A stretch of 64,000 bases of DNA from Hyposmocoma kahamanoa (GCF_003589595.1 NW_020654080.1:4735864-4799863); one strand, 5' to 3'. Numbered from the stretch's first letter, positions 11,134 through 22,172 are shown. Made by a program: numbers and translations. The notes: a model not told the origin generated them from the letters alone.

Positions 11134-11744
11134 CTAGATTGACACAACTTGCTTATTGGATCCGGTTCTATTAAAACTTTTTAAAGTGCAATTTAACTTG
11201 CTACCTACTTAACAGTATCAGTAGTTGCCATCGATGCTTAGCTCTAATGCCTCCATCATTGTTTTGAAACACTCTTTTTAACGCGTCATTATAACGTAAC
11301 TGGCCTGTAACCTCTTTAACCATACCATTAAATGTATTAATAAAGAGATTTTGACATCGACTAAAATTTAAAGTAAAAATGTGTTTATTTTCTTCGATGA
11401 TGATAGACTATTTCCTTTATTTTTTTTTCCATCCTCTAAGATGATAAATGCAACTTATTTAGAATGACATTTCAAATGGTGCTTAGAGAATGTAGCTAAG
11501 ATTTTCGTTCTAAAACGGGCTTGATTGAAACGATAGCACAGATGTGACTAGGGGTGATTAAAAGGTTGGTCGTTGGCCGATCATCCTTGGCAGGAAGCCA
11601 AGGAGTCAGTGCCAGACTGGCTGGTGTAATTTGCAGCTGTATATGGAGTTCTATTTTCGGATTTTTGAAATTAATGCCTTTATTTTCTCCGAAGTTTGAA
11701 ACCATTTCCTGTTAAACGAAATTTTGGCAAAGCTTGTCTTGTGT

Positions 11745-12150
11745 GTGCTCATTAATAGACGACCTCACTTGCCCAACAGTTTGCTCTGTGGACGCCGTAC
11801 GAGGAGAACCCTAGTTCGGTTCCCTGGTTGGGCCAAGTCGGGAAACTTTTTTTTTATAATATCAAGTGACGGGACGAACAAGTCATGCGCCTGATGGTAA
11901 ACTACACACCTGTCCATAACAGTTTCAATACCACTCAGAGCTTTAAATCACAAAGATCTTTGGGGCATTGCCATTGCGCCCGTCACCCTGAGACATAAGT
12001 TTTTAAGACCCATGTACTTGTAGTTTCACCAGCACCCTTACCCTGAAAAACCGGAACACAGTAATGCTCACATTACTGGTTGGCGGCAGAAATAGGTAAG
12101 GTGGCAGCACTTCCCTGGACGAACTCTTTCACAAGGAGCTGTACTGCTAT
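11745..12150 (+). mobile_element. SINE family S1, full-length copy with tRNA-like head
   Basis: The head is TTGCCCAACAGTTTGCTCTG (box A-like), then AGTTCGGTTCCCTGG (box B-like). A T-rich link and 'ataatatcaagtgacgggac' lead to the body: GATGGTAAAC, AGAGCTTTAAATCACAAAG, TGAGACATAAGT, ACCCTGAAAAACCGG, GCGGCAGAAATAGGTAAGG. It ends with GGACGAACTCTTTCACAAGG. The same head occurs, inverted, at 20225-20320. It is the reference copy here for the most abundant repeat of the window. Confidence 0.8.
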
Positions 12151-12480
12151 TTATATTTGATATTTCTTGAATAGCTTTATTTTATTTCTTACAATTATAT
12201 GTCAAACCGAAACTAATTAAGTTCTCTCAACTTTCCAAAGAACAGCTGAAGATCAATATTGTGGTATTCAGGCAAGTTATAACAAGGTACAAAGATAAAT
12301 GAATAAACTTATGAAGTGTCTAACTGATGAGTTACGAGCGCTGCGCTTGCAGCGGCTAGGTAAAATAGCGGGCTTATCGCTGTTAGCACAGCGTTCATCC
12401 AATATTAAACATAGGCTACCACAACTAACACTAGGTGTGTTAACAAGCTAATAACACACTAGCAAGATATTGGGAAATGG

Positions 12481-12592
12481 GTAGGAGAAGGATGATCAAC
12501 TTATGTGTATAATGGTGACAGAGAGATACTGCTGCCTATGAATCCAGGAGATAGTCACCACTATAGACATAAGTTGATCATCCTCCTCCTAC
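12481..12592. repeat. 39-bp inverted repeat forming a ~112-nt hairpin
   Basis: The arm at 12481-12519 pairs with 12554-12592 at 36 of 39 positions, around a 34-base loop. The size resembles a precursor-microRNA hairpin but also a small foldback transposon. There is no second copy in the window. Confidence 0.7.
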
Positions 12593-12860
12593 TTGCTAGA
12601 GGGAATTGTAGCAGTCGTATTCCATTCTTCACTATCAGGTTCCACGGGTTTATGCAGTATTACAATTGAAAGATGTCCCATACAAACGATGAGACAACCC
12701 AGCACATAGGATCCTGTAACAATAACGCGGAGACTTGACCTCAAATAATGGCATGTGGCAAAGAAAATTCTTTCCACTCAACCGATTTTGAGGTTGTTCA
12801 CTAGTTTCGTAGATGTGAACTCCACATGGTCCATCCGTCTTGTCTTTGCTTACTATAGAC

Positions 12861-15799
12861 TAGAGATGAAACGGATATCCGGTAACTGTCTGGTATCCGG
12901 CCTATTTTTACTATCCGGCCGGATACCGGATATTAGAACACTATCTGGCCGGATACCGGATGTTTAATACTGAGAAAAATTCATAATCAGTACGGCAAAT
13001 AAACGGGTTTATTGATTAAAGATGATAGTAATAGAATATACAGCAACTACTGGATCGTTGACAATTTGTTTATTACTTGTAACTGAAAGAAATATAAAGT
13101 TAGAGATAACGTTATCTGTAAATTTAGTATACTCAAATTTCAATAAAGGAAAATTATGGTGGATGAAGACCAGTTTTTCTGCATTAACTGATAAAAGTTG
13201 GTCATATTTCATAAATAGATTCAACCTTGCGATTTTTTTACTGTTAACATTTTTCTGTTATATATATTATACTCTATATAGCTTGATTACCACTGACTGA
13301 TCTAACTAGATACTGACATAATTGTTCTCCCAGAAGGAGTGCCGGTGGGTAAAAATAATGTACCAGACTCGTAGACGGATCGGTCCCGTGAGTACCAGAA
13401 AAATCCGAAATCTTCAAATTTTGAAAGCCTCCATCTCGGAAACTATTGGAGATAGGTGACTCGTGTTCAAACTAATATCGTAGATGGTGACAGGGTCTAA
13501 CTGGCTATCGAAATTATTTTTTCAAAATGGCCGATTCAAGATGGCGGCCCGACAAAAAGGTGCTCCGATCCGGCTGAAATTTTAAACACTTCCATGTCTG
13601 GTAGTTCCTAAAAATAATATGTGGTCAAAATTTTGATTCCACCATTTTCCAATATGGCCGCCATACATTTTCTACCGTCTAATGTGTTTCGAGGCCTACA
13701 TCTCGGCGAGTGTTGGACATAGATGAGAGGCGCTCAAGCAAATGTCGTACAGAATAGTACGAGCCAACTGCAGGTAAAAAAAATTTTCAAGATGGAGGAC
13801 TCAAAATGGCCGCCAGAAGTAAAAGTGCTCCGATCCGACTGAAATTTAACATCCGACCGTGAATAGAGGTTCATAGTATGTATCTGCGAACGAAATTTGA
13901 ATTCCGCCATTTTCCAAGATGGCCGCCATACAAGTGTATTTTCGGTTTTTCTGACCAGCACATTTCTCCCAGAAGAATCGCGGGTTTATAAGAATGACGT
14001 ATGCGAATAATGGTTAGGTGGATTTGGTGAGTATCAAAAAGTACCAAAACCTTCGAAAAGTGCTCAGCATCAGGGAGGACCCCAGCTGCACGTGTGAAGT
14101 TTACGTTTTAGCCCTAAGGTCTCCAAACAAATGTTGCTCGACACCCTGGGCAGTTTCTACCGGGAGTAAGAAAAAGTTTCAAATTCGCAAAACAAAATGG
14201 CCGCCATACAAATTTCGGGGGACTATATCTCTGAATCTATTAGAGATAGGTAAATTATGTTTAAACTTAAGTCCGAAAAGGCGATAGGAGCTAATTGACT
14301 GTCAACTTCATTTTTTCAAAATGGTCGATTCAAGATGGCCCCCGAAAAAAATTTACCGATGGTGCTGAAATTTGGCACTTGGCCGCGTATGAGGCCCCAT
14401 AATATGAAATTGTGTTTGTAGTACTTCATTTTCCAACATGGCCGCCATACAATTTCCACCGTCCAACGTCATTGTTCTCCTAGAACGAATCGAGGTGTGT
14501 TAAATAAATGTACAAGGATTGTGTTTGACTGAGAATATTAAATACCAGAAAACTCCAAAACTTTCAAGACGTGGTCTGCATCAGGTAGGACACCACCTGC
14601 CCGGCCAAAGCGTCAGAGATGGTATGGCTTTCAAACAAAAATTATCAAGGAACCTGATCAGGTTCTACTGGAACTAAAAATTTTCCAAAATGGCGAATCC
14701 AAGATGGCCGCCATAAAAAAAATATTTACTGAATCTTCGCAATTATTGATGATGTATGAGTAGTTTCTTCTGAAGTATGTAAGGATAAAACTTGGCGAGA
14801 TCATACCAACTACTTGACTCCCTCAGAACCAAATAAAGTTAACAAAAATATATTTCTGAAACAAACACTACAACCAGCAAACTGTCACAAGCCTAAGACA
14901 CAGGCCTCGCGGGCCGCTTTAGCGGCCCAGCGCAACGCGCAACATACTATACGTGTGTAGCTCGATTACTACTGACTGATGTAGACATTTAGGTAATAGT
15001 TCTCCCAGAAGGAACAGCGATAGTTTAAAATGATTTACAGGAATAGTGGCTGGAAGGGTTCAGTGAGTACGAGAAAATCCGGATATCTTGGAATAGTGCT
15101 CCGCATCAGTTGGGACAGAGGCTGTTCGCTCAAGTATCGTAGATGGGCACATGGCTCTCAAATAGAAGTTGTCAAGAATCTTAGTCAGGTTCTACCAGAA
15201 TCGAAAGTGTTCTGATATGACGAATTTAAGATGGCCGCCATACGAAATTGACTATTCTGAATCTTCGCAGTTGTCAATGATATACGAATGGTTTGTTCTG
15301 AGATATTTAAGGATACAACTTGACGCGATCGTACCAACTACCCCTACATGGACGAGTAACTTAACTGGAGCAGTCGACAACCCTGCTTCCTCCCATCCAA
15401 ACTCAACCAAAGAGGATTCTCTACTGAAATATGAAGTCTAATTCCCAACCTGTCACACGAGTCCCAAAGAAAGCCCTCGCGGGCCGCTTTGGCGGCCCGG
15501 CGCATCGCGCGGCATCTAGTTTGTTTATATTATCGAATAAATTAATCGTTTTTATAAAAACCAAGTAGCCACAACAAATCAAATTGTCAATGTGAAAGTG
15601 CAATTTTTCACTAATCAATCAATCACGGTGATGGGCGCTGTAAACCGGTCGCGACATGTTTACGGCAATGGGTCAGGGTCAGATATCTGGCGGTTAGATA
15701 ACCGGCTATCAGGCACCGGATATTCGGCCATCAGACGCATGATATACGGTTATCCGGCCTAGGTGTTCGCCGGCTATCCGGTATCCAGCCAAATCACTA
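12861..15799. mobile_element. hAT-like composite element, 2.94 kb
   Basis: The left end is TAGAGATGAAACGG; the right end, inverted, is TAGTGATTTGGCTGG. Both fit the hAT terminus pattern (TAGNGATG-like), and both continue into ATCCGGTATCCGG-type subterminal repeats. The flanks are CTATAGAC (12853-12860) and CTGTAGAC (15800-15807), an 8-bp target duplication with one change and T/A at the positions hAT prefers. No transposase is seen. The interior from about 13300 to 15515 is an unrelated, internally repetitive block (see the separate entries). Confidence 0.65.
13310..15515 (+). repeat. Two tandem modules with GATGGCCGCCAT motifs and GC-rich hairpin ends
   Basis: Both modules open with 'actgactgat', a run to 'gttctcccagaagga', and close with a CTCGCGGGCCGCTTT(A/G)GCGGCCC hairpin followed by GCGCA.CGCGC. 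Module 1 is about 13310-14945, module 2 about 14950-15515. Within them (A/C)A(A/C)ATGGC(C/G)GCC-type motifs occur about nine times (13541, 13654, 13803, 13916, 14196, 14332, 14438, 14703, 15231). The module end (hairpin, then CTAG before T at 15512) resembles a Helitron 3' end; this is inference. Confidence 0.6.
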
Positions 15800-15807
15800 C
15801 TGTAGAC

Positions 15808-16324
15808 AAAATTTAACTCCAACACCGGAAAGATATATTGGTTGGACTCTGTTTTGGTAGCAGATAAAGTACTAAATACTGGTATGCGGTTCGGGATGAC
15901 ACAATCTATACCTATCAACGCTAACGGAATATCGCGACGTCTCATTTGAGAATTTGTGTGTTTTATGGTTTTACGCTTTAAACACAAAATGGATCATATC
16001 AGGAATTTATAAGAGTGCTCAAAACATTAGGAAAATCAAGATTATAGGTTATTTCGTAAAAACAAGTCACGTTTTTTAATACCTCTACCATATAATATTG
16101 CCTTCATACCTTTTTTTTGTTTGAGAGATATATAATACACCTAGTCTATGGAGTGACCAAGTGACTTCCCTATAACAACTGCACTGAGAGAGGCCGAAGA
16201 CAGAACCAAATGTCCATAAAGTCGTGAAATCGTCCATAAAGTCTCGAAAACCATTCGGGGACACGACCTTCAGCAATGAAAAGAACGACTAAGAAGAAGA
16301 TGATATATAACTGATGCAATGGCG
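15808..16324. other. Nothing recognised
   Basis: AT-rich sequence without a supported feature. Confidence 0.35.
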
Positions 16325-16505
16325 CTTAAAGCGACATAAAGTCCCATGTGCCTGTAATTTCACCAGCAACCTTACCCTTCAAAACCGGACCTCAATAATA
16401 ATTGTCAATTTGTTTGGTATGTGGTCATATTTCTGCTTCGGGCAGAAATAGGTATGATGGCTATATTTCCCTGGGCGCACTCTTTTACAAGGGGCTCTAC
16501 TTCTA
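16325..16505 (+). mobile_element. SINE family S1, diverged 3' part
   Basis: It holds ACATAAAGTCCCATGTGCC, TTTCACCAGCAACC, TTCAAAACCGGA, then GGCAGAAATAGGTA and CTTTTACAAGGGGCTCTACT. The head and 5' body are missing. Confidence 0.65.
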
Positions 16506-16868
16506 CTAAATGTACAATAAAACAATACACTGATGTGAAAGTATTTCTGTCATAATATTTTGTATCCTCCGGAGAATTCTGACTCAATAAACGATCGTAT
16601 TATGTGAATATATAGTATAACAATGCCTTTGATTTTTGTTTACGTTTCATTGACCTTTTGTGGTGAAATAAAAACAGAGGATATTTCATTAAATGCTGTC
16701 GTTATCACTGTTATTTCAGTGCGTGGTTAACATAATGAGAGCCTATTTGTTATCGGGGAGAACGTTTTCCTTCAATGAAGGTGGTCCGAATTTCCATCTC
16801 AGCGTCAACCCAACCTCGTCCAGTTTTCTGGAATCATGTGGTTGAATTTAAACTCTTACTTTGTTCTT

Positions 16869-17230
16869 AGGTTTTCGCGATTGTTACACATAGGGAATTA
16901 AACTATTTTTCCGGATTTAAATCGCGTATATTCGTTTTTTCAAACAAACCTACGTTTCGGGCCCCTTACAGGGCCCATGATCACGGTCGACTGAGGTGGT
17001 ACAGTCATCAACCAGTTATGTCTAATAGTAATACAAACCACCCTATTTTTTCACTATAGTTACAAAAGTTATTAATTAAATACCATTGTTTTAATTTTAC
17101 AAAGAACATTCCAATTTACGCTACATACGTTTTACAAAATGATTTTATTTTAACAATATGAATTTTTATTAAGTTAAATTTATTATTAATTAATAATGGA
17201 AATTAGAATAAATAAACATATGAATCAGTA
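16869..17230 (+). mobile_element. Dispersed element with GCCCGAAACGT box (PLE-like foldback family)
   Basis: It begins TTCTTAGGTTTTCGCGATTG, then TTTTTCCGGATTTAAATCGC, then ACGTTTCGGGCCCC, then TGATCACGGTCGACTGAGG, and runs into an AT-rich middle that matches 34890-35090. Other parts are at 21075-21150, 24836-24940, 34880-35210 and 53045-53265. Comparing copies suggests a full element with inverted ends of about 150 bp. No protein is encoded in this copy. Confidence 0.6.
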
Positions 17231-18177
17231 CTGCAGTCTTATGTCTGTTTCGAATTTTTCATCAGAGCAAATACTGGATCCCAAACTAGTGGTACGGAGA
17301 AACCATCTTCCCTGTTGAAATTAGGATGTTTTTTCTTTTTTTTTCTTACTTTAACTGCTAAGGAAACCACTGCGGAAATTCATTAAAACTCATTGTATAA
17401 ATGCGTCTTCTTTTTAAGGGGTTATCTGTAATCGATAGTGTGGGACCTATTTACAGTTTTTTTGTATTTTAAATAAACGAAATAAGTTATTTTTAATTGT
17501 TTTTTTAATTAAAGTTTTGTTTATTTAATGATTTAGCAAGATCGACGTGCTCATTCGTGTCGGCCTTGAAAAAATATTTTATCACCTTAAATAAAACAGT
17601 CTCCTCCGTCGGTATCGACGTTCACTCTTTTTTCATTTGGTCTGTTATCCTACCAAATTAAATAGGTATCTAATAAACTTGAATAGAACAAACGCGAGGT
17701 TAGGACTCAGTTTAACCGCCTGTCGTCTATGACCTTGTGTACGGCTGCAAGTTCAACTTTTATTATTATTGGCACAACCTTGCACTCGCGCCTATGCACC
17801 GGTACAAGTGGATTCAATTGTATTGTTATTGGGATGCTTATTATGAAGGTGAACTTGTGCATTTGAATAGTCAACAAAAGTTTTTGAACTTATATCTCTA
17901 TCTGTCCATCTTCAACAAAAAGCAACATTATACAGTGAACCATCAAGCTATGCAGTTTTGTTCAAATATCGCCTTCAGAGCAGAGGAACAAGATCTGTCA
18001 ATGTGGAGCTTGATTTGCTGCCGTCCGTACATACAAAACAAGAAAGAAGAATTGTTGTAAAAAATATAACGTTGAAATTAAAAAAATGTAATTATAAAAG
18101 ATTTTATGTCGTTGTCATTGACACTTTCTAAACAATTCATTACAAAACCAATGTTGTTTGTCTGCCACAAGACCAAA
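17231..18177. other. AT-rich sequence; weak MITE similarity at its right end
   Basis: Around 17965-18050 the sequence 'aaatatcgccttcagag...gaacaagatctgtcaatgtgg' resembles a block at 51700-51770 inside the TATA-flanked MITE. The 107-codon frame that overlaps it is therefore probably not a gene. Confidence 0.45.
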
Positions 18178-18370
18178 GACTGCCTCTGTGGCCGAACCAT
18201 GCTTTGCTGCCACGTAGCGATTCGATTCCCGGGCCGGGAGAAATATTTGTATGGCCTACATTTATTTCTCTCGTAAGTTTGGGCGTAATTTGTGGTTGTC
18301 TATGTGTTTCCATGGCACCTGCGACTAGTGTAGGGTATGAGTGTGTGCGTTATTTATTTATTTATTAAAC
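18178..18370 (+). mobile_element. tRNA-derived SINE family S3 (+)
   Basis: The head is CTGCCTCTGTGGCCGAACC (box A-like) and GATTCGATTCCCGGGCCGG (box B). The body has GAGAAATATTTGTA, GGCCTACATTTATTTCTCTC and TCCATGGCACC. It ends in a TTATTTATTTATT tail. Family members are at 23043-23240 and, inverted, 48320-48515. Confidence 0.75.
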
Positions 18371-20109
18371 ACCGTAACCGTACGGCACTACACCAGTACA
18401 CCAGCACGGTTACAAAAAAACGATATTATCATTTGAAGGCATAACTCATCTCACTATAAATTAAAAAGTATTCAACGCAACATAGCAATTTGCGCGGAAC
18501 AAAGAGAGCTAAACAACTTTTGCTTTCATCATCACGGTAGAGAAGTGGCGCTTACCGACCGGTAGTTCGCTGCGCACGCGCCACCGCGCCGACCCGGAAT
18601 CGCGTTACAGGAACGACTGGTTCGAGACAAAACACCAGTTTTACTCGACCCCTCTCTCTCCGTCACAACTACAAATTCTATATGAAAAGGGAAGGGAAAA
18701 GGTTCTTTTATTGCTGGCCGCTATAAACGACTGATGTGTTGCTCGTTCTATTTTTAACATTTATTGTTTGTCATAGTTCGATTTTATGTACCAGTTTATG
18801 AATATTAGACTAACTTTAGCCGCACGTGCAATACAAACGCGTATTAATACATCATACACGAAGAGCGCCGGCCCAAAGGGATGGCCTTAAGTTTAAGAAT
18901 ATTAACCCAACAATAGAAAAAAAAAACATAAAAAAAAGCAACATGACAATAGTCAAAATCCAATAATCATTTATTCCATAGGTTTACACTTGAAAACGTC
19001 GCTACTGCTCGTTCACTATGCTGACTTCCCTGAGAAGAACGAACATGAAACTCTAGGGTTTGCTCTTTTCAAATAGACTTAAAAGCTATGGAATACACTT
19101 TGATAAAAAAGGAAGTAAATTAATTTGCTACTCCGCGAAATCAGTGAAGGCTAAATCGTACAAAATAGCTGCGCTGTGTTGAATATTTTTTTCATGCAGT
19201 TAATTTTTCCACCCTCTCTCCGCATAAAATTAATAACAAGCGCAACTACAGTCACAAACCACCACCAAAAATATACCCGACACGTGTTTCGCCTGTCCAC
19301 GGGGCATCCTCAGGAGTTTTGATTCCTCGACTCTCGGTCGAACGTCGAAAAATCAACGAGCAAACAACAAAAAATTTACTTCCTTATTAACATGAACTTC
19401 CGCAAAGTAACATCTGAATGTATTAAATGCACTTTGAATCAAATTTGTATGGAATCTAGAGCCATGTCGCCATCTTTATCTAACACGTAGTCTTAAATTT
19501 TGTAACAAGATGTTTCAATTAAAATATATTTCGTGTAGATTTTACTTGAAAAATAGTATAATAACTTAGGAAATGGTAATCCTAATATATGCTCCGGAAT
19601 CTTATTGTAAAAACGTATACAGTTCCCCATTAAAGAGTCGCTTACCTTAGTTCATAGCGTTAGTTAAACGCAGTAGTGGTACCTTGAGTTTGGACTTAGC
19701 TCTAAAGTTAATATTAAAGATATAGTCTTTCTTAAAAAATATTTGAGGAAATGTACGGTGATTCCACTTCATGCCACAGTCTGCTTAAACTTTTCTCTGA
19801 GAGAAACCGGAGGACCTAAACGGTACACAGAACGAATCACTCGTCCGTCCTTATAAATAACGTAATCGACATTTTTAGCGAAATAGAGTTATAAACATAT
19901 CAGCCCCGTAGCATGGCTACGCATGATAGTCGCGACACGCGCGATAAAATTGGACTAAGCGCGCGCTATTGGCCGTCTCAATCAAATCTAATTTAGATAG
20001 CCAATAGCGCGCGCGCGCTTATAAGCGTTTTTTTTTAAATATCTTATTTAATTTCAGTTTTATTGCTAAGCAAAAGCAGCGTAATTGCCATTCTTCTAAA
20101 AAAATCTGA
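18371..20109. other. No gene recognised; GC-rich patch at ~18530-18620
   Basis: A short CpG-rich patch (GTAGTTCGCTGCGCACGCGCC and nearby) stands out from the AT-rich surroundings. It could be a promoter or a non-coding first exon of the F-box gene downstream, but nothing in the sequence proves it. The rest shows no supported feature except the hairpin at 19954-20019. Confidence 0.35.
19954..20019. repeat. GC-alternating inverted repeat
   Basis: AAGCGCGCGCTATTGGC faces GCCAATAGCGCGCGCGCGCTT across a loop of about 25 bases (tctcaatcaaatctaatttaga). The arms differ only in the number of CG repeats. Alternating purine-pyrimidine arms of this kind can form cruciform or Z-type structures. Confidence 0.7.
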
Positions 20110-20322
20110 GTGGCAGAGATAGATCTGAGTGGCACTGCAACTGTTATGGACAGGCGTGTAGCTTACCATCAGGTGCACGACTTGTTCGTCCCGTCACTTG
20201 ATATTATAAAAAAAAAGTTTCCCGAATTGGCCCAACCAGGGAACCGAACTAGGGTTCTCCTCGTCTGGCGTCCACAAAGCAAACTGTTGGGCAAGCGAGG
20301 TCGTCGATTTATGAGCACTGCC
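20110..20322 (-). mobile_element. SINE family S1, 5' half with tRNA-like head (-)
   Basis: On the minus strand: CGACCTCGCTTGCCCAACAG, TTTGCTTTGTGGACGCCAG, CTAGTTCGGTTCCCTGG, a T-rich link, AATATCAAGTGACGGGACG, then the body until 'gttgcagtgccactc'. The 3' half is absent. The 60-70-codon frames that cross it are artefacts. Confidence 0.75.
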
Positions 20323-21019
20323 GTCCTTTAGGATAAAATTCCTTCCATTCTTGTTGAAATTCCTGAAGGAGCTTGGTTGGGGCGACGACACGTCGAGTTG
20401 CAGAATTTGGCTCTCTATATTGTATACATGTTTAACTAGTAAAGAGCGCATAACAAGCTTTATGGATATAATAAAAGGATAATATTATTTGATATTATTA
20501 ATAATATTATTTTTAAATAAACGATAATTTTTCAATGAGTAATATATAATAACACTCCTAGAAAAAAATATGGTAAAAAGACGAGAGAAGAAGAAGTAAT
20601 GTAACATCGGCGGTGAAAATTGAAAATGTGAAGCGATTTTTTTTTTATTAAAGTGAACCTATTTTCGGCCCCTGACAGGTATTGTTTGTACACAATACGC
20701 GAAAATGTAAACAAGAGTAATTACCAACTTTCACGCGTAGTCGTTAAAAACTTATTAAGAGAAAAAAAACAAATGCACGGTTATTAGCGAAACGAAATTG
20801 CCACTTCTAGTTACACTGTTCTTTTACTGAATACATTTGAAATAATAAATTACAAATGTGGCAGTAATTTTTAAGTAAGCACCTAATTTCAGTAAGTAAT
20901 AAGTAACAAGTATATGTAGGTATATCGTTCAGCACTTTCTGTAGATTTTTTTTACTTAAAAGTTAGTGTAACTTAAATTTTTATTGAATTGATATTCAAT
21001 TATTTTTTGTGAAATTACT
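20323..21019. other. AT-rich sequence, nothing recognised
   Basis: No supported feature up to the 10-N gap. Confidence 0.4.
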
Positions 21020-21029
21020 NNNNNNNNNN
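21020..21029. other. Assembly gap of 10 N with duplicated flank
   Basis: The 11-mer GTGAAATTACT lies directly on both sides (21009-21019 and 21030-21040). This looks like an unmerged contig overlap rather than a true gap. Confidence 0.9.
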
Positions 21030-21049
21030 GTGAAATTACTCCACTAGTT

Positions 21050-21160
21050 TGTTATAATTATTAATACAAAGATCGATTTTTTCTGAGTATTCGATTGTTA
21101 CACATAGGAAATGAGGGCCCGAAACGTCGAAAAAACCTAAGAACTCGATATAATAACTAA
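21050..21160 (-). repeat. Fragments of S5 tail and of the GCCCGAAACGT element
   Basis: TAATTATTAATACAAAGATCGA is the inverted S5 tail. It is followed by GATTGTTACACATAGGAAATG, GGCCCGAAACGTCG and AAAACCTAAGAACTCGATA, the end of the PLE-like family with its centre deleted. Confidence 0.5.
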
Positions 21161-21289
21161 CATAAAAAGAATTTAGTTACAAGCCATACAAAGATACTTA
21201 AATGTAATTTTTATGAGTAAGTTTTGATGAATACAATGTCTTTTTATTTTATTTATTGCATTGAAACGTCAAAAAATTAACTTTTTATC

Positions 21290-21517
21290 CATTGACTTAC
21301 AAATAAATGGACGACGGGTCTAATACAAAAACCACGAAAAAAATGTCCCAAGTCAACCTATTCGAAATTTAAATTGTAATGTCATCGCAGTATCGCGCTG
21401 TCAGTAGAACAAATGAAGACTAAAGCGGAGTGTCGCGCTCTGTATACGATTTTAGCGCCTTACAAGTGCGGACACTTTTTAGCGCGGACCCGACGTCCAT
21501 ATAATTGTAAGTCAATG
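21290..21517. mobile_element. 228-bp inverted-repeat transposon with 8-bp target duplication (copy 2)
   Basis: It has the same ends and the same length as 9497-9724. TTTTTATC flanks it on both sides (21282-21289 and 21518-21525). Different target duplications at two sites show two independent insertions, and the near identity of the copies points to recent activity. Confidence 0.87.
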
Positions 21518-21730
21518 TTTTTATCTCATTTATTCCATCAGATAAGTGATATTAAATGTGTGAATTTCTCGACTGTTTCGGGATTTGGAAATCACTATTA
21601 GATTACATTTTGTCGGTAGAATTTAATCCTGAAAATGACTGATTATTGCCTATTTCTCATTTGATTTCCTAATGTGGTAACGCAAACAGAAATTACGTAT
21701 AAAGTTTCGTTCTTGTAGACGTTATAATAT

Positions 21731-21905
21731 ATTTTTATGAAACCGAGTGACAGGACGAACACGTCGTGCACCTGATGGTGAGTGTCACGCCTGTCCATAA
21801 CAATTGCAGTGCCACTCAGAGTTTTCAAATCACAAAGATCTATGGGTCACTGCCACTGCGCTCGTCACCCTGAGACTTAAGTCGACAAGTCCCATGTGTC
21901 TTTTT
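21731..21905 (+). mobile_element. SINE family S1, partial copy (+)
   Basis: ATTTTTATGAAACCGAGTGACAGGACG, CCTGATGGTGAG, CAGAGTTTTCAAATCACAAAG, CACCCTGAGACTTAAGT and AAGTCCCATGTG are present. The copy ends before the TTACCCTT block. Confidence 0.7.
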
Positions 21906-21965
21906 TAACTGCAACTAAAGTAGTATGTTTCAAGTTGTTTTAATCAATTATATTCGTCTGTTTAA

Positions 21966-22172
21966 AGGTAAAACAACATAAGTGACATTTTCCACAAAAA
22001 GTTTTTCATTTATGGTAATATTATATTTATTATCTTTCTGCACGTGAAACGCAATAACGAAAAAGATATAAACTTAATAAGAGTGTTACCTGCAGAAGGA
22101 TGGTGAATTTCTTACAGCTGGTACATAATTTGAAGATTTTTTGTGGAAAATGTCACTTATATAGTTTTACCT
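21966..22172. repeat. 35-bp inverted repeat around a ~136-base core
   Basis: AGGTAAAAC...ATAAGTGACATTTTCCACAAAAA at 21966-22000 pairs with 22137-22172 with two or three mismatches. It could be a small MITE. The 96-codon frame starting at 22143 begins inside the right arm; it has a Cys/Arg-rich end (RRCVRC) but no family that I recognise. Confidence 0.65.

Noticed and set aside
17737..18060. 107-codon + frame as a gene
   Set aside because: Its second half resembles a block in the TATA-flanked MITE (51700-51770), and its composition is low-complexity.
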